A stretch of 64,000 bases of DNA, from positions 2,294,001 to 2,358,000 of the forward strand of contig NZ_CP102173.1 in assembly GCF_024584515.1 (NCBI RefSeq). Reading direction: 5' to 3'. The DNA comes from Aeromicrobium wangtongii. GTDB taxonomy: Bacteria; Actinomycetota; Actinomycetes; Propionibacteriales; Nocardioidaceae. The notes under the pieces were generated by a model that saw nothing but the letters and a program-made list of their open reading frames with translations, was not told the DNA's origin and searched no databases. Position 1 is the stretch's first letter. Each line of letters opens with the position of its first letter. The position numbers were made by a program, and so were the translations under genes. Positions 28,381 to 38,707 of the stretch are shown piece by piece.

Positions 28381-30606
28381 TCAGGCGTCAGCCGTGGCCG
28401 ACTCCTCGTCGGAGGAGGCAGGAGCCTCGTCCGACTTGTCGATGACCGGGATCAGCGAGAGCTTGCCGCGGTCGCCGAGCTCGGCGATCTCGACCTGGAT
28501 CTTCTGACCGACCGAGACGACGTCCTCGACGTTGTTGACGCGCTGGCCACCGTTGAGCTCACGCAGCTTGCTGATGTGCAGCAGGCCGTCGCGACCCGGG
28601 GACAGCGACACGAACGCACCGAAGTCGACCGTCTTGACGACGGTGCCGAGGTAGCGCTCGCCGACCTCGGGCATCGTCGGGTTGGCGATCGCGTTGATCG
28701 CGTCGCGGGCAGCCTCGGCGGCCTCGCCGTTCTCCGCACCGACGTAGACCGTGCCATCGTCCTCGAGGGAGATGTTCGCGCCCGTGTCGTCCTGGATCTG
28801 GTTGATGATCTTGCCCTTGGGGCCGATGACCTCGCCGATCTTGTCGACGGGGATCTTGATCGTGATGATCCGCGGCGCGTAGGGGCTCATCTCGTCCGGC
28901 TCGTCGATGGCCTCGGCCATGACGTCCAGGATCGCGACGCGAGCGCCGTACGCCTGCTGCAGGGCACCGGCCAGCACGTCGGCGGGGATGCCGTCGAGCT
29001 TGGTGTCCAACTGCAGGGCGGTGACGAACTCACGCGTTCCGGCGACCTTGAAGTCCATGTCGCCGAAGGCGTCCTCGGCTCCCAGGATGTCGGTCAGGGT
29101 GACGAACTTCTGCTCGCCGTCGACCTCACCGGAGATCAGGCCCATCGCGATGCCGGCGACCGGCGCGCGCAGCGGGACACCCGCGTTGAGCAGACCCAGC
29201 GTCGAGGCGCAGACCGAGCCCATCGACGTCGAGCCGTTGGAGCTCAGCGCCTCGGAGACCTGGCGGATCGCGTAGGGGAACTCCTCGCGCGTCGGCAGCA
29301 CGGGCAGCAGCGCACGGCCCGCGAGGGCGCCGTGACCGATCTCGCGACGCTTCGGCGAACCGACCCGGCCGGTCTCACCGGTCGAGTAGGGCGGGAAGTT
29401 GTAGTTGTGCATGTAGCGGCGCGCCGTCTCGGGAGAGAGCGTGTCGAGCTTCTGCTCCAGGCCCAGCATGTTCAGCGTCGTGATGCCCAGGATCTGGGTC
29501 TCACCGCGCTGGAACAGCGCGGAGCCGTGGACGCGGGGAACGATGCCGACCTCGGCGCTGAGGGCACGGATGTCCTCCAGGCCACGGCCGTCGATGCGGA
29601 CCTTGTCGCGCAGGACGCGCTCGCGGACGACGGTCTTGGTGACCGCGCGGATGGCCGCACCGATCTCCTTCTCGCGACCCTCGAAGTCGGCGCCGATCTT
29701 GTCGATGACGTCGGCCTTGATCTCGGACTCGCGCTCCTCGCGCTCGGCCTTGCCGGCGATCGTCAGGGCCTGGGCCAGATCGGCCTTGGCGACGGCCTCG
29801 ACGGCCTCGAGGACGTCGTCCTCGTAGTCCAGGAAGATCGGGAAGTCGCGGACCGGCTTGGCGGCGACCGCAGCGAGCTCGGCCTGCGCCTCGCACAGCT
29901 GCTTGATGAAGACCTTGGCGGCCTCGAGGCCACCGGCGACGATCTCCTCGGTGGGCGCCTGGACGCCGCTCTGGACGAGGTCCCAGGTCGACTCGGTCGA
30001 CTCGGCCTCGACCATCATGATGGCGACGTCGTCACCGGCGACACGGCCGGCGACGACCATGTCGAAGACCGCGTTCTCGAGCTGGCTGTGCGTCGGGAAG
30101 CCGACCCACTGGCCGTCGATCAGCGCGACGCGGGTGGCGCCGACGGGGCCGGTGAACGGCAGGCCGGAGATCTGCGTCGACGCGGAGGCCGCGTTGATCG
30201 CGAGCACGTCGTACGGGGTGTCGGGGTTGAGCGCCAGGACCGTGATGACGACCTGGACCTCGTTGCGCAGACCCTTCTTGAAGGTCGGGCGCAGCGGGCG
30301 GTCGATCAGGCGGCAGGTGAGGATCGCGTCCTCGGAGGGACGACCCTCACGACGGAAGAACGAGCCCGGGATGCGTCCCGCGGCGTACATCCGCTCCTCG
30401 ACGTCGATCGTCAGGGGGAAGAAGTCGAAGTGGTCCTTGGGGTGCTTGCCGGCCGTGGTGGCCGACAGCAGCATGGTGTCGTCGTCGAGGAATGCGGAGA
30501 CCGCGCCGGCGGCCTGCTGGGCGAGGACGCCCGTCTCGAAACGGATGGTGCGGGTGCCGAAGGCACCGTTGTCGATGACTGTCTCGACGGAGTGGAGTTC
30601 GGACAT
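28381..30606 (-). CDS. pnp: Polyribonucleotide nucleotidyltransferase / GPSI
   Basis: The product is a 741 aa 3'-5' phosphorolytic exoribonuclease, a core RNA-decay enzyme. Two RNase PH domains are separated by a helical linker; the second carries [18 protein letters not shown] and [19 protein letters not shown]. They are followed by a KH domain ([20 protein letters not shown]) and an S1 domain ([20 protein letters not shown]). Start [10 protein letters not shown] has GGAAGGGAC 6 bases upstream. It lies downstream of rpsO with a terminator between them, and its start region carries two inverted repeats. Confidence 0.97.
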   Translation of the reverse strand: MSELHSVETVIDNGAFGTRTIRFETGVLAQQAAGAVSAFLDDDTMLLSATTAGKHPKDHFDFFPLTIDVEERMYAAGRIPGSFFRREGRPSEDAILTCRLIDRPLRPTFKKGLRNEVQVVITVLALNPDTPYDVLAINAASASTQISGLPFTGPVGATRVALIDGQWVGFPTHSQLENAVFDMVVAGRVAGDDVAIMMVEAESTESTWDLVQSGVQAPTEEIVAGGLEAAKVFIKQLCEAQAELAAVAAKPVRDFPIFLDYEDDVLEAVEAVAKADLAQALTIAGKAEREERESEIKADVIDKIGADFEGREKEIGAAIRAVTKTVVRERVLRDKVRIDGRGLEDIRALSAEVGIVPRVHGSALFQRGETQILGITTLNMLGLEQKLDTLSPETARRYMHNYNFPPYSTGETGRVGSPKRREIGHGALAGRALLPVLPTREEFPYAIRQVSEALSSNGSTSMGSVCASTLGLLNAGVPLRAPVAGIAMGLISGEVDGEQKFVTLTDILGAEDAFGDMDFKVAGTREFVTALQLDTKLDGIPADVLAGALQQAYGARVAILDVMAEAIDEPDEMSPYAPRIITIKIPVDKIGEVIGPKGKIINQIQDDTGANISLEDDGTVYVGAENGEAAEAARDAINAIANPTMPEVGERYLGTVVKTVDFGAFVSLSPGRDGLLHISKLRELNGGQRVNNVEDVVSVGQKIQVEIAELGDRGKLSLIPVIDKSDEAPASSDEESATADA

Positions 30607-30635
30607 AGATGTCCCTTCCGCAGACGAATGTCTGC
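30601..30635 (-). promoter_or_regulatory. Paired inverted repeats at the pnp ribosome-binding site
   Basis: GGACAT-AG-ATGTCC (30601-30614) folds the pnp start codon against part of its ribosome-binding site. GCAGAC-GAAT-GTCTGC (30620-30635) forms a 6-bp, 4-nt-loop hairpin immediately upstream. The placement suggests translational control of pnp, which is autoregulated in enterobacteria by a different leader structure. That is inference only. Confidence 0.5.
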
Positions 30636-30804
30636 CTGTAGGGACGAGAGCCGCGGGGCGGTGAATTCTGCCGGTCTTCGATCGAGGCCTGCGGCACGCG
30701 TCGTGCGTCCCGAGGGCCACTACCGAGGACCGAGCCCGTGGGTGCCCGCGCTCTCGTCTGGTGTGTTTCGTGTGTGGAGTTGTGGTGCGTGCCCTTGCGG
30801 GCGG

Positions 30805-30831
30805 GGCGGCCACTTCAGAGAAGTGACCGCC
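30805..30831 (-). terminator. Terminator downstream of rpsO
   Basis: An imperfect hairpin: GGCGG (30805-30809) pairs with CCGCC (30827-30831), then one C/A mismatch, then CACTTC (30811-30816) with GAAGTG (30820-30825), and a 3-nt loop. It starts 11 bases after the rpsO stop. The remaining 170 bases before pnp hold no gene that I can see. Confidence 0.75.
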
Positions 30832-30841
30832 TCCGGCAGTG

Positions 30842-31132
30842 CTAGCGGCGCAGGCCGAGACGCTCGATGAGCGAACGGTAACGCTCGATGTCGTTGTTCT
30901 GCAGGTAGTTGAGCAGACGACGACGCTGTCCGACCAGGAGCAGCAGACCACGACGGCTGTGGTGATCGTGCTTGTGCTCCTGCAGGTGACCGGTCAGGTG
31001 TGCGATACGAGCCGTCAGCAGTGCGATCTGGACCTCCGGGGAGCCCGTGTCGCCGTCGCTGAGCGCGTACTGCTTGATGATGTCTTCCTTGGCAACGCCC
31101 GCAACTGTGGGCGCAGCAGTCTTCTTCGACAC
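30842..31132 (-). CDS. rpsO: 30S ribosomal protein S15
   Basis: The product is 96 aa (usual length 89), with a short N-terminal extension ([11 protein letters not shown]). It carries the full S15 core: [36 protein letters not shown] and [21 protein letters not shown]15 binds 16S rRNA early in 30S assembly. The GTG start is preceded by AGGAG. It is upstream of pnp, the near-universal rpsO-pnp order, and downstream of ribF with a plus-strand lipase between. Confidence 0.96.
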   Translation of the reverse strand: MSKKTAAPTVAGVAKEDIIKQYALSDGDTGSPEVQIALLTARIAHLTGHLQEHKHDHHSRRGLLLLVGQRRRLLNYLQNNDIERYRSLIERLGLRR

Positions 31133-31222
31133 TTTTTCTCCTAGGATTTCCGTTGCACGGCGCGCCCGGGCACATCCACCGGGGCACTCTCTGTCCGTGG
31201 CCGATCACACGGCAACGTCAAG

Positions 31223-31251
31223 CGTATCAGCGGCGGCGTCGCCAGAGCCAA
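31223..31251 (-). promoter_or_regulatory. Putative rpsO promoter
   Basis: Minus-strand TTGGCT (31246-31251), a 17-bp spacer and GATACG (31223-31228), about 90 bases upstream of the rpsO start. Both hexamers are moderate matches. Confidence 0.4.
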
Positions 31252-31284
31252 TCGACAGCTTGTCCCGCGCTATAGCCTCGGGGC

Positions 31285-32139
31285 ATGAGAACTCGCGCCG
31301 TGATCGCTGCGACGGCGCTGCTGATGATCGTCGCAGGATGCTCGTCCGACCCGACGACGGACTCCCCCCGAGCATCCGGCACGAGCCAGACGCCGACCGC
31401 TGCGGCGCCGGCACCCCGGCCGTCCAGCTACGTCGCCCTGGGCGACTCGTTCACCGCCGGACCGGGCATCGACCCGCTGCAGGCCGGCTCGGGCTACTGC
31501 GGGCGCTCGCAGGACAACTGGCCGACGCGGGTGGCGGACTCCCTCGACCTCACGCTGACCGACGTGAGCTGCTCGGGCGCGACGACCGCCGACCTGGCCA
31601 GCACCGTCCGCTCGGGCGCGTTGTCCACCGGTCCGGGTCTGGTCACGGTCAGCGCCGGCGGCAACGACGGCGGGCTGTTCCTGTCGCTGATCCGGTCGTG
31701 CACCGCCGGGTCGGACGCGTGCGGCTCGTTCGTGAAGCAGCAGGTCCCGCCGATCCTGAAGCAGACGACGACCGACGTGGTGTCGTTGCTGGACGCCGTG
31801 CGGTCGGCCGCCCCCGACGCCCGCGTCGTGCTGGTCGGCTATCCGCGCCTCATGCCCGCCGACGGCACGTGCGACGCGGTGGGCATCGCCGCCGGCGACG
31901 TCGCGACCGTCGTCTCGGCCGAGGAAGCGCTCGACACCGCGCTGGCGTCCGCGGCCGAGCAGGCCGATGTCCCCTACGTCTCGGCCAGGGACGCATCGAC
32001 GGGTCATGACGCGTGCGCCGGCGACCAGGCATGGACCAACGGCGCATCGCCCGGCACCGGCGACGGGATCTTCTTCCACCCCAACCGCCGGGGCATGGCC
32101 GCGGTCGCCTCGTTGGTCGAGGCAGCCGCGAAGGGCTAG
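31285..32139 (+). CDS. SGNH/GDSL-type lipase/esterase lipoprotein
   Basis: The product is a 284 aa exported lipoprotein. The signal peptide ends MIVAGC with Cys19, followed by a Thr/Pro/Ala-rich linker. The SGNH domain has block I ALGDSFTAGPG (Ser55), block II CSGATTADL, block III SAGGNDGG and block V FFHPNRRGM with the catalytic His. It probably hydrolyses a lipid or acyl ester at the cell surface. TAGCCT lies 6 bases before the ATG (31273-31278), which suggests a leaderless mRNA. The stop overlaps the convergent ribF stop by 4 bp. Confidence 0.87.
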   Translation: MRTRAVIAATALLMIVAGCSSDPTTDSPRASGTSQTPTAAAPAPRPSSYVALGDSFTAGPGIDPLQAGSGYCGRSQDNWPTRVADSLDLTLTDVSCSGATTADLASTVRSGALSTGPGLVTVSAGGNDGGLFLSLIRSCTAGSDACGSFVKQQVPPILKQTTTDVVSLLDAVRSAAPDARVVLVGYPRLMPADGTCDAVGIAAGDVATVVSAEEALDTALASAAEQADVPYVSARDASTGHDACAGDQAWTNGASPGTGDGIFFHPNRRGMAAVASLVEAAAKG

Positions 32140-33065
32140 AGCCCGAGCAGCTCGCGGGTGCGGACGACGTCGTCGTTCATCTGCGCGATCAGCGGATCGA
32201 TGCCGTCGTACTTGACCATGCCGCGGATGCCGTCGACCAGCTCGATGCGGATGGCCTCGCCGTACAGGTCCAGGTCGGTGCGGTCCAGGACATAGGACTC
32301 GACCCGCCGCTCGACCCCGTCGAAGGTCGGGTTGGTGCCGACCGAGATCGCCGCGGGCAACCGCTGGCCGTCGGAACGGACGACCCAGCCGGCGTACACG
32401 CCGTCCGGCGGCACCGCGTAGGCCTCGTCGACCGGCACGTTGGCGGTCGGGAAGCCCAGCTCGCGACCCCGCTGGTCGCCCTTGCGGACGACTCCGTAGA
32501 CCTCGTGCGGACGGCCCAGCACCTCGGCGGCGTCCCGCATCCGCCCGGCGGCGACGTGGGCGCGGACGAGCGTGGACGAGTAGGGCTCGGCGCCGCCGTC
32601 CAGGTGCAGGGCGTCGACCGTGAAACCGGCCTGCTCACCGGCGTGCCGCAGGAATGCCGTGTCTCCCGTGGCGCGGTGGCCGAAGCGGAAGTTGTCGCCG
32701 ACGGCGACCACCGACGCCTGCAGCTCGTCGCGCAGGACGCGGTCGACGAACTCCTGCGGCGTCCACGCGGCCATGTCGCGGGTGAAGTCCAGGATGCGCA
32801 CCTCGTCGGCGCCGGCCGCCAGCAGCAGCTCGACGCGGCGCTCCGTCGTCGCGAGCCGCTTCGGCGCGTGATCGGGTGCCACGACCGCCAGCGGGTGCGG
32901 CTCGAACGTGACCGCGATGACCGGCAGCCCGCGCGACAGCTCGCGGGTGCGCTTGATGACGTGCTGGTGGCCGCGGTGCACCCCGTCGAAGTTGCCGACC
33001 GTCACCGCCGCGGGCTCGTCACGCGCGGTGGTCGAGGCCCCGGGGAAGTCGCGCCAGATCGTCAC
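32136..33065 (-). CDS. ribF: Bifunctional riboflavin kinase/FAD synthetase
   Basis: The product is a 309 aa enzyme making FMN and FAD. The N-terminal FAD synthetase nucleotidyltransferase domain shows TVGNFDGVHRGHQHVI and VVAVGDNFRFGHRATGD. The C-terminal riboflavin kinase shows GRELGFPTANV and PPDGVYAGWV. GTG at 33065 is preferred over an in-frame GTG at 33083, because a CACAGT hexamer lies exactly 6 bases upstream, consistent with leaderless translation, and homologues begin near this point. It is the last gene in the truB-side block. Confidence 0.93.
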   Translation of the reverse strand: MTIWRDFPGASTTARDEPAAVTVGNFDGVHRGHQHVIKRTRELSRGLPVIAVTFEPHPLAVVAPDHAPKRLATTERRVELLLAAGADEVRILDFTRDMAAWTPQEFVDRVLRDELQASVVAVGDNFRFGHRATGDTAFLRHAGEQAGFTVDALHLDGGAEPYSSTLVRAHVAAGRMRDAAEVLGRPHEVYGVVRKGDQRGRELGFPTANVPVDEAYAVPPDGVYAGWVVRSDGQRLPAAISVGTNPTFDGVERRVESYVLDRTDLDLYGEAIRIELVDGIRGMVKYDGIDPLIAQMNDDVVRTRELLGL

Positions 33066-33108
33066 GGGAAAACTGTGCCACACCCCGGTGCCGCCGCCGC
33101 GAGGACGG

Positions 33109-34350
33109 TCACAGCAGCAGGGCCAGCGGCTTGAGCAGCGCCTCGTAGACGCGAGCCACGAAAGGCCGGCGCATCCAGTCCTCCAGGCTCAGCCGCTCGC
33201 ACTTGACGCAGTCGTCGGCGAACACCTGCTCCATCCCGGCAGCGAGCCCCTGGTCGAGGATCTCCAGGTTGATCTCGTAGTTGCCCAGCAGGCTCAGCCG
33301 GTCGATGTTGGCCGTGCCGATCGTGGTCCACTCCCCGTCGATCGTCGCCGTCTTGGCGTGCACCATGTGGTCGTTGTAGCGGTAGATCTCGACGCCCGCC
33401 CGCAGCAGCCGACCGTAGAAGCCGCGCGACAGCCAGTCGGTGACCACGTGGTTGGAGATCCGGGGCACGATGATGCGCACCCGCACGCCGCGTCGTTTGG
33501 CGTCCAGCAGCGCGGCGAGGATGTCGCGGTCGGGGATGAAGTAGGCGGCGGTGATGTCGATGCTCTTGTGCGCCCGGTCGATCGCCTCGAGATACATGCC
33601 GCGGATGGGGAACATCAGCTGCCGCGGCACGTTGCGGTGCGCGCGGATGTGCGGCCGCCACCCGGTGGACGGGTTCTGCTCGATCATCGGGGTGTTGCGC
33701 CGCGGGTGCGTGTTCCAGAAGTCGACGAAGGCATTGTCCAGGTCCCACACCGCCGGGCCCTCGATGCGCAGGTGGGTGTCGCGCCACTCCGTCGCGTACG
33801 TGGAGCCGATGTTGTAGCCGCCGACGTACGCGACCCGGTCGTCGACGACCAGGATCTTGCGGTGGTCGCGGCCGATGTGCCGCGGGCTGAGCACCTTCCA
33901 CGACGACACGATGGGGTACACCAGCACGTTGATCGGCGGCGGGAACTTCAAGAAGCTGCGCTTGACCACGAGGTTGGCGAACTGGTCGAAGATGACGTAG
34001 ACCTCGACCCCCCGGTCGGCCGCGTCGATCAGCGCCTGCTTGAACCGGCGCCCCATCTCGTCGCCCTTGATGATGTAGGTCTCCAGCAGGATCCGCCGCT
34101 GGGCGCCCTCGATGGCGGCCAGCATGTCCTCGAAGAGGATCTCGCCGTACGTGTACGTCGTGGCGACGCTGCCATCCCCCACGGGGTGCGAGACCGGGTC
34201 GGCCGGCGGCAGGTCGGGGATCTTGCGCCCGCGCAGGAGACGCCGGACCCGATCCGCGCCCATCAGCGTGACCACCGCCGTGAGCTGCGCGCCGAGCATC
34301 GCCAGAAGACCCTGACGCAGCAGACGAGGGGTCCTCCAGCGCAGACTCAT
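33109..34350 (-). CDS. Phospholipase D/cardiolipin synthase-like protein
   Basis: The product is a 413 aa protein with an N-terminal hydrophobic stretch (LLAMLGAQLTAVVTLMGA) and two HKD motifs: HRKILVVDDRVAYVGGYN and HAKTATIDGEWTTIGTANID. The two-motif layout is that of bacterial cardiolipin synthases, which join two phosphatidylglycerols; other phosphatidyl transfer is possible. TACAGT lies 6 bases before the ATG (34357-34362), so it is probably leaderless. It sits between truB and ribF. Confidence 0.86.
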   Translation of the reverse strand: MSLRWRTPRLLRQGLLAMLGAQLTAVVTLMGADRVRRLLRGRKIPDLPPADPVSHPVGDGSVATTYTYGEILFEDMLAAIEGAQRRILLETYIIKGDEMGRRFKQALIDAADRGVEVYVIFDQFANLVVKRSFLKFPPPINVLVYPIVSSWKVLSPRHIGRDHRKILVVDDRVAYVGGYNIGSTYATEWRDTHLRIEGPAVWDLDNAFVDFWNTHPRRNTPMIEQNPSTGWRPHIRAHRNVPRQLMFPIRGMYLEAIDRAHKSIDITAAYFIPDRDILAALLDAKRRGVRVRIIVPRISNHVVTDWLSRGFYGRLLRAGVEIYRYNDHMVHAKTATIDGEWTTIGTANIDRLSLLGNYEINLEILDQGLAAGMEQVFADDCVKCERLSLEDWMRRPFVARVYEALLKPLALLL

Positions 34351-34366
34351 GCCAAGACTGTACCGA

Positions 34367-35245
34367 TCAGACGAACACGGCCACCGGCTTGGCGACGCCA
34401 CCACGCTGCTCGTACAGGGCCAGGAACTGCCCCGACGGGTCGAACATCGCGACGGCCCGCGGCGCTCCCAGATCGATTCCGGTGAGGGCACGGCCGAACC
34501 GCACGTCCTGCGCCTCGCGCTCGGGCAGGTCGTACGAGTCGAAGCTCGCCCGCGCGACGTCGTCCAGGCTGATGACGTGCAGCTCCTGCTCGAGCTCCTC
34601 GAGCGTGCGGGCCAGCCGCAGCGGGAATCCGCCGACGCGGGTGCGACGCAGCATCGTCAGGTGTCCGCCGACGCCCAGGTCGGCGCCGATGTCGCGGGCC
34701 AGCGCCCGGATGTAGGTGCCGCTGGAGCACACGACCCGCACGTCGACGTCGACGACGTCGCCGTCCACGCGCACGGCGTCCACGTCGAACGTCGAGATGG
34801 TCACCGGACGAGCCTTGAGGGTGACCTCCTCCCCCGCGCGCACGGCAGCGTACGACCGCACGCCGTCGACCTTGATGGCCGAGACCGACGACGGGACCTG
34901 CTGGATGTCACCGGTGTACGCCTCGACGGCGGCACGCACGGCAGCCTCGTCGATGTGACCGGCCGGCGTGGTCGCGGTGACCTCGCCCTCCGCATCGTCC
35001 GTGACGGTGGACTGCCCCAGGCGGATCGTGGCGAGGTACTCCTTGTCGGCGTGCGTGAGGTAGCCGAGCAGGCGCGTGGCGCGGTTGATGCCCAGCACCA
35101 GCACGCCGGTGGCCATGGGGTCGAGTGTGCCGGCGTGGCCGACCTTCTTGGTGCCGGCCAGCCGGCGCATGCGTCCCACGACGTCGTGGGACGTCCAGCC
35201 GGCCGGCTTGTCGACGATGACCAGGCCCGACTGCACATCGGTCAC
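34367..35245 (-). CDS. truB: tRNA pseudouridine(55) synthase TruB
   Basis: The product is a 292 aa enzyme that makes pseudouridine 55 in the T-loop of tRNAs. Catalytic Asp42 is in GHAGTLDPMATGVLV, with KEYLATIRLGQSTVTDDAEG and KVDGVRSYAAVRAG following, plus the actinobacterial C-terminal domain. The start overlaps the rbfA stop by 4 bp. Confidence 0.95.
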   Translation of the reverse strand: MTDVQSGLVIVDKPAGWTSHDVVGRMRRLAGTKKVGHAGTLDPMATGVLVLGINRATRLLGYLTHADKEYLATIRLGQSTVTDDAEGEVTATTPAGHIDEAAVRAAVEAYTGDIQQVPSSVSAIKVDGVRSYAAVRAGEEVTLKARPVTISTFDVDAVRVDGDVVDVDVRVVCSSGTYIRALARDIGADLGVGGHLTMLRRTRVGGFPLRLARTLEELEQELHVISLDDVARASFDSYDLPEREAQDVRFGRALTGIDLGAPRAVAMFDPSGQFLALYEQRGGVAKPVAVFV

Positions 35246-35676
35246 GCGTCGTCGTCCTCGTCGACCGGCTTCTTGTACGGATCGGGGTCGCCGGCGTACT
35301 GCGCGCCCGCCGTCCGCGACAGGACCTCGTCGTCGGACGCCTTGACCTTGGCCAGCAGGTCCTCGATCTCCTTGGCCGTCTCGGGCACGGAGTCCAGGAA
35401 GAACGTGATCGAGGGCGTGATGCGGGTGCCCAGCTGCTTGCCGACCTCGGAGCGGATGAGCCCCGTGGCGCTGCGCAGGGCAGCGGCCGTGTCGTCGCGC
35501 TGCTTCTGGTCGCCCATCACGGTGTAGAACACCGACGCCTGCTGGCCGTCACCGGTCATGCGGACATCCGTGATCGTCACGAAGCCCAGGCGCGGATCCT
35601 TGACCCGTCGCTCCAGCATCTGTGCCACGACGACCTTGATCCGGTCACCGACCTTGGCGTTACGCGGTCCGGCCAT
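35242..35676 (-). CDS. rbfA: Ribosome-binding factor A
   Basis: The product is 144 aa with a KH-like fold for 30S maturation. RIKVVVAQMLERRVKDPRLG and FVTITDVRMTGDGQQASVFY are family motifs. The Asp/Glu-rich C-terminus ends VDEDDDA. An AGGAG ribosome-binding site lies 7 bases upstream of the ATG. It is separated from infB by a perfect 22-bp hairpin. Confidence 0.94.
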   Translation of the reverse strand: MAGPRNAKVGDRIKVVVAQMLERRVKDPRLGFVTITDVRMTGDGQQASVFYTVMGDQKQRDDTAAALRSATGLIRSEVGKQLGTRITPSITFFLDSVPETAKEIEDLLAKVKASDDEVLSRTAGAQYAGDPDPYKKPVDEDDDA

Positions 35677-35698
35677 CTTCCATCTCCTGAAAATCAGT

Positions 35699-35748
35699 GG
35701 GACGTCATCCCGTGCGAGCCGCAGAGGGCTCGCACGGGATGACGTCCC
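35699..35748 (-). terminator. Perfect 22-bp hairpin between infB and rbfA
   Basis: Bases 35699-35720 pair perfectly with 35727-35748 across a 6-nt loop (GCAGAG). On the minus strand the stem is followed by ACTGATTTTC, including four Ts, and then the rbfA ribosome-binding site. It is either a partial terminator between infB and rbfA or an RNA-processing and stability element. Confidence 0.85.
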
Positions 35749-35761
35749 GGGACTGAACTAC

Positions 35762-38545
35762 TTATGCGCGAGGCTTCTCGCGCATCTCGAAGGTCTCGAC
35801 GACGTCGCCGACCTTGATGTCGTTGAAGCCACGGAGCACGAGACCGCACTCGAAGCCTTCGCGGACCTCGGACACATCGTCCTTCTCACGCCGCAGGCTC
35901 GAGAAGTCCAGGTTGTCCGCGACGACGGTGCCGTCGCGCAGCAGGCGTGCCTTGGCGTTGCGCTTGATCGTGCCGCTGGTGACCATGCAACCGGCGATGT
36001 TGCCGATCTTGCTGGAGCGGAAGATGTCGCGGATCTCGGCGGTACCGAGCTGCGCCTCCTCGAACTCCGGCTTGAGCAGGCCCTTGAGGGATGCCTCGAT
36101 CTCCTCGATCGCGTTGTAGATGACCGAGTAGTACTTGATCTCGACACCCTCGCGGTCGGCCAGCTCCGTCGCCTTGCCCTGCGGGCGGACGTTGAAGCCG
36201 ATGATCACGGCGTTGGACGCCGCGGCCAGCATGACGTTGGTCTCGGTGATCGCACCGACACCGCGGTCGATGACCCGCAGCGCGACCTCGTCGCCGACGT
36301 CGATCTTGGCCAGTGCGTCCTCGAGCGCCTCGACCGAACCGGAACCGTCACCCTTGAGGATGAGCAGCAGCTCGTCGGTCTCGCCCTTCTCCATCGAGGA
36401 CATGAAGTCCTCGAGGGTGCGGCGACCCGTGCGCTGCGCCAGCAGTGCGTTGCGCTCGCGCGCCTCGCGCTTCTCGGCGATCTGGCGGGCCAGGCGGTCG
36501 TCGCCGACCACCATGAAGTTGTCGCCGGCTCCGGGGACGGCCGTCAGGCCGAGCACGAGCGCCGGACGCGACGGGGTCGCTTCCTCGATGTTGTTGCCGT
36601 ACTCGTCGAGCATGGCGCGCACACGACCGAACGCCGGGCCGGCGACGATCGAGTCGCCCACCTTGAGCGTTCCGCGGTGGACCAGCACCGTGGCGACCGG
36701 GCCGCGACCGCGGTCCAGGTGCGCCTCGATGACCAGGCCCTCGGCGTTCTGCTTGGGGTTGGCGCGCAGGTCCAGCGATGCGTCGGCGGTCAGGATGACC
36801 GCCTCCAGCAGCGCGTCCAGACCGGTGCCGGCCTTCGCCGAGACGTCGACGAACATCGTGTCTCCGCCGTACTCCTCGGGCACGAGTCCGTACTCGGTGA
36901 GCTGGCCGCGGGCCTTGGTCGGATCGGCGTCGGGCTTGTCGATCTTGTTGACCGCGACGACGATCGGGACGCCGGCAGCCTTGGCGTGGTTGAGCGCCTC
37001 GACCGTCTGCGGCATGACGCCGTCGTCGGCCGCGACCACGAGGATCGCGATGTCGGTCGCCTGGGCACCACGGGCACGCATGGCGGTGAACGCCTCGTGA
37101 CCGGGGGTGTCGATCAGGGTGATGCGACGCTCGGTGCCGTCGACATCGGTCGCGACCTGGTAGGCACCGATGGTCTGCGTGATGCCACCGGCCTCCTTGT
37201 CCACGACGTTGCTGCTGCGCAGCGCGTCGAGGAGCTTGGTCTTGCCGTGGTCGACGTGACCCATGACGGTGACGACCGGCGGACGCGGCGCGAGATCTTC
37301 CTCGGCACCCTCGTCCTCACCGAACTCGATGTCGAAGGACTCGAGCAGCTCGCGGTCCTCGTCCTCGGGCGAGATGACCTCGACGTGGTAGTTGAGCTCC
37401 TCACCGAGCAGCAGCAACGTCTCGTCGTTGGCCGACTGCGTCGCCGTGACGATCTCGCCCAGGTGGAACAGCACCTCGACGAGCGATGCCGAGTCGGCAC
37501 CGATCTTGTCGGCGAAATCGGCCAGCGAGGAACCGCGGGTCAGGCGAACGGTCTCGCCATTGCCCTTGCGGACGCGGACGCCGCCGATGGCGGGCGCCTG
37601 CATCTGGTCGAATTCCTGACGCTTCGCGCGCTTGCTCTTGCGTCCACGACGGACGGGTCCGCCGGCGCGACCGAACGCGCCCTGCGTGCCGCCACGGGTG
37701 TTGCGGCCACCGGGGCCACCTGTGCGCGGCGGGCCGCTGAAGCCGCCGCCACCAGGACGACCCGGTGCGCCGGCTCCGGCACCTCCGCCGGGACGACCGG
37801 CGAATCCGCCGGGTGCGCCACGACCGGGCGCTCCGCCACCGGGACGACCGGGGGCGCCGCCGGGACGACCGCCGCGAGCAGCGGACGGTCCGGGCAGGCC
37901 GGACTGGCGCGGCATCATCGCGGGGTTCGGACGGGGCATCCCGCCACCGGCGCCACCGGGCGCGGGAGCGGACGAGCCGCCCTCACGAGCGGCGGGCGGG
38001 CGCGGGGTGTTGCGCTGCATGCCCTGCGTGGACGAGAACGGGTTGTTGCCGGGGCGTGCGCCACCTGCTGCGGGCGGACGCGGGCCGGGGGTCGGTCCGG
38101 GCGTCGCGCGGGCGGCGGGCGCTGCCGGCTTGGGTGCGGCCGGGGCAGCGGGTGCCTCGGCGGCCGGCGCCTTGGGGGCGGGTGCCTTCGGGGCCGGCGT
38201 GGGCTCGGCCGGACGGCGCGGGCCGGGCATGGGGCCCGGGGTGCGCGTCGGCGTGGGTGCTGCGGACTCGGCAGCGGGGGCCGCCGGAGCGGCCTTCTGC
38301 TCCGGTGCCGCGGGCGTGGGAGCGCCGGGCTTGGGTGCGCCGGGCTTCGGCGCGGCCTTGCCCGACTTCTTGGCGCCCTGCGCGCGCAGGGCCTCTCCGT
38401 GCTCCTCGTTGAGGCGCCGGACGACGGGTGCTTCGACGGTCGAGGAGGCCGACTTCACGTACTCACCCATGTCTTTCAGGGTGGACAGGACGACCTTGCT
38501 CTCGACACCGAACTCGCGTGCGAGCTCGTGGACTCTTACAGCCAC
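35762..38545 (-). CDS. infB: Translation initiation factor IF-2
   Basis: The product is a 927 aa GTPase that brings initiator tRNA to the ribosome. The N-terminal IF2-N helix ([20 protein letters not shown]) is followed by about 230 residues of Pro/Ala/Gly-rich low-complexity linker, a second IF2-N segment, the G domain ([33 protein letters not shown]) and domains II-IV ([20 protein letters not shown]). It starts with GTG, with AGGAG upstream. The long disordered linker is normal for actinobacteria. Confidence 0.97.
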   Translation of the reverse strand: MAVRVHELAREFGVESKVVLSTLKDMGEYVKSASSTVEAPVVRRLNEEHGEALRAQGAKKSGKAAPKPGAPKPGAPTPAAPEQKAAPAAPAAESAAPTPTRTPGPMPGPRRPAEPTPAPKAPAPKAPAAEAPAAPAAPKPAAPAARATPGPTPGPRPPAAGGARPGNNPFSSTQGMQRNTPRPPAAREGGSSAPAPGGAGGGMPRPNPAMMPRQSGLPGPSAARGGRPGGAPGRPGGGAPGRGAPGGFAGRPGGGAGAGAPGRPGGGGFSGPPRTGGPGGRNTRGGTQGAFGRAGGPVRRGRKSKRAKRQEFDQMQAPAIGGVRVRKGNGETVRLTRGSSLADFADKIGADSASLVEVLFHLGEIVTATQSANDETLLLLGEELNYHVEVISPEDEDRELLESFDIEFGEDEGAEEDLAPRPPVVTVMGHVDHGKTKLLDALRSSNVVDKEAGGITQTIGAYQVATDVDGTERRITLIDTPGHEAFTAMRARGAQATDIAILVVAADDGVMPQTVEALNHAKAAGVPIVVAVNKIDKPDADPTKARGQLTEYGLVPEEYGGDTMFVDVSAKAGTGLDALLEAVILTADASLDLRANPKQNAEGLVIEAHLDRGRGPVATVLVHRGTLKVGDSIVAGPAFGRVRAMLDEYGNNIEEATPSRPALVLGLTAVPGAGDNFMVVGDDRLARQIAEKREARERNALLAQRTGRRTLEDFMSSMEKGETDELLLILKGDGSGSVEALEDALAKIDVGDEVALRVIDRGVGAITETNVMLAAASNAVIIGFNVRPQGKATELADREGVEIKYYSVIYNAIEEIEASLKGLLKPEFEEAQLGTAEIRDIFRSSKIGNIAGCMVTSGTIKRNAKARLLRDGTVVADNLDFSSLRREKDDVSEVREGFECGLVLRGFNDIKVGDVVETFEMREKPRA

Positions 38546-38611
38546 TTTTCTCCTTCAGGGGGGTCCGACCCCGAAGGAGGATCAGACCACTAGTTGACGA
38601 ACGTGCTCATT

Positions 38612-38640
38612 GCGCAGTACTCATCGCGCAGTACTCATCG
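38612..38640. repeat. Tandem 14-bp duplication
   Basis: GCGCAGTACTCATC occurs twice in succession (38612-38625 and 38626-38639) in the 162-base gap between ylxR and infB. It contains the AGTACT palindrome. No other feature is seen in this gap. Confidence 0.9.
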
Positions 38641-38707
38641 GTTCTTCATGAGCGAGTGCTCCGATTTCGTGTCGTGGAACGGCCGCGGGTGCGGACGTCC
38701 GTGGTGG

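Noticed and set aside
33066..33083. Upstream GTG start for ribF
   Set aside because: It adds six residues (VWHSFP) not expected in the family and lacks both a ribosome-binding site and the -10-to-start spacing seen at 33065.
35558..38593. A 1011-codon plus-strand frame
   Set aside because: It is antisense to infB and rbfA, and its Gly/Ala/Thr-rich end reflects the IF-2 linker read backwards.
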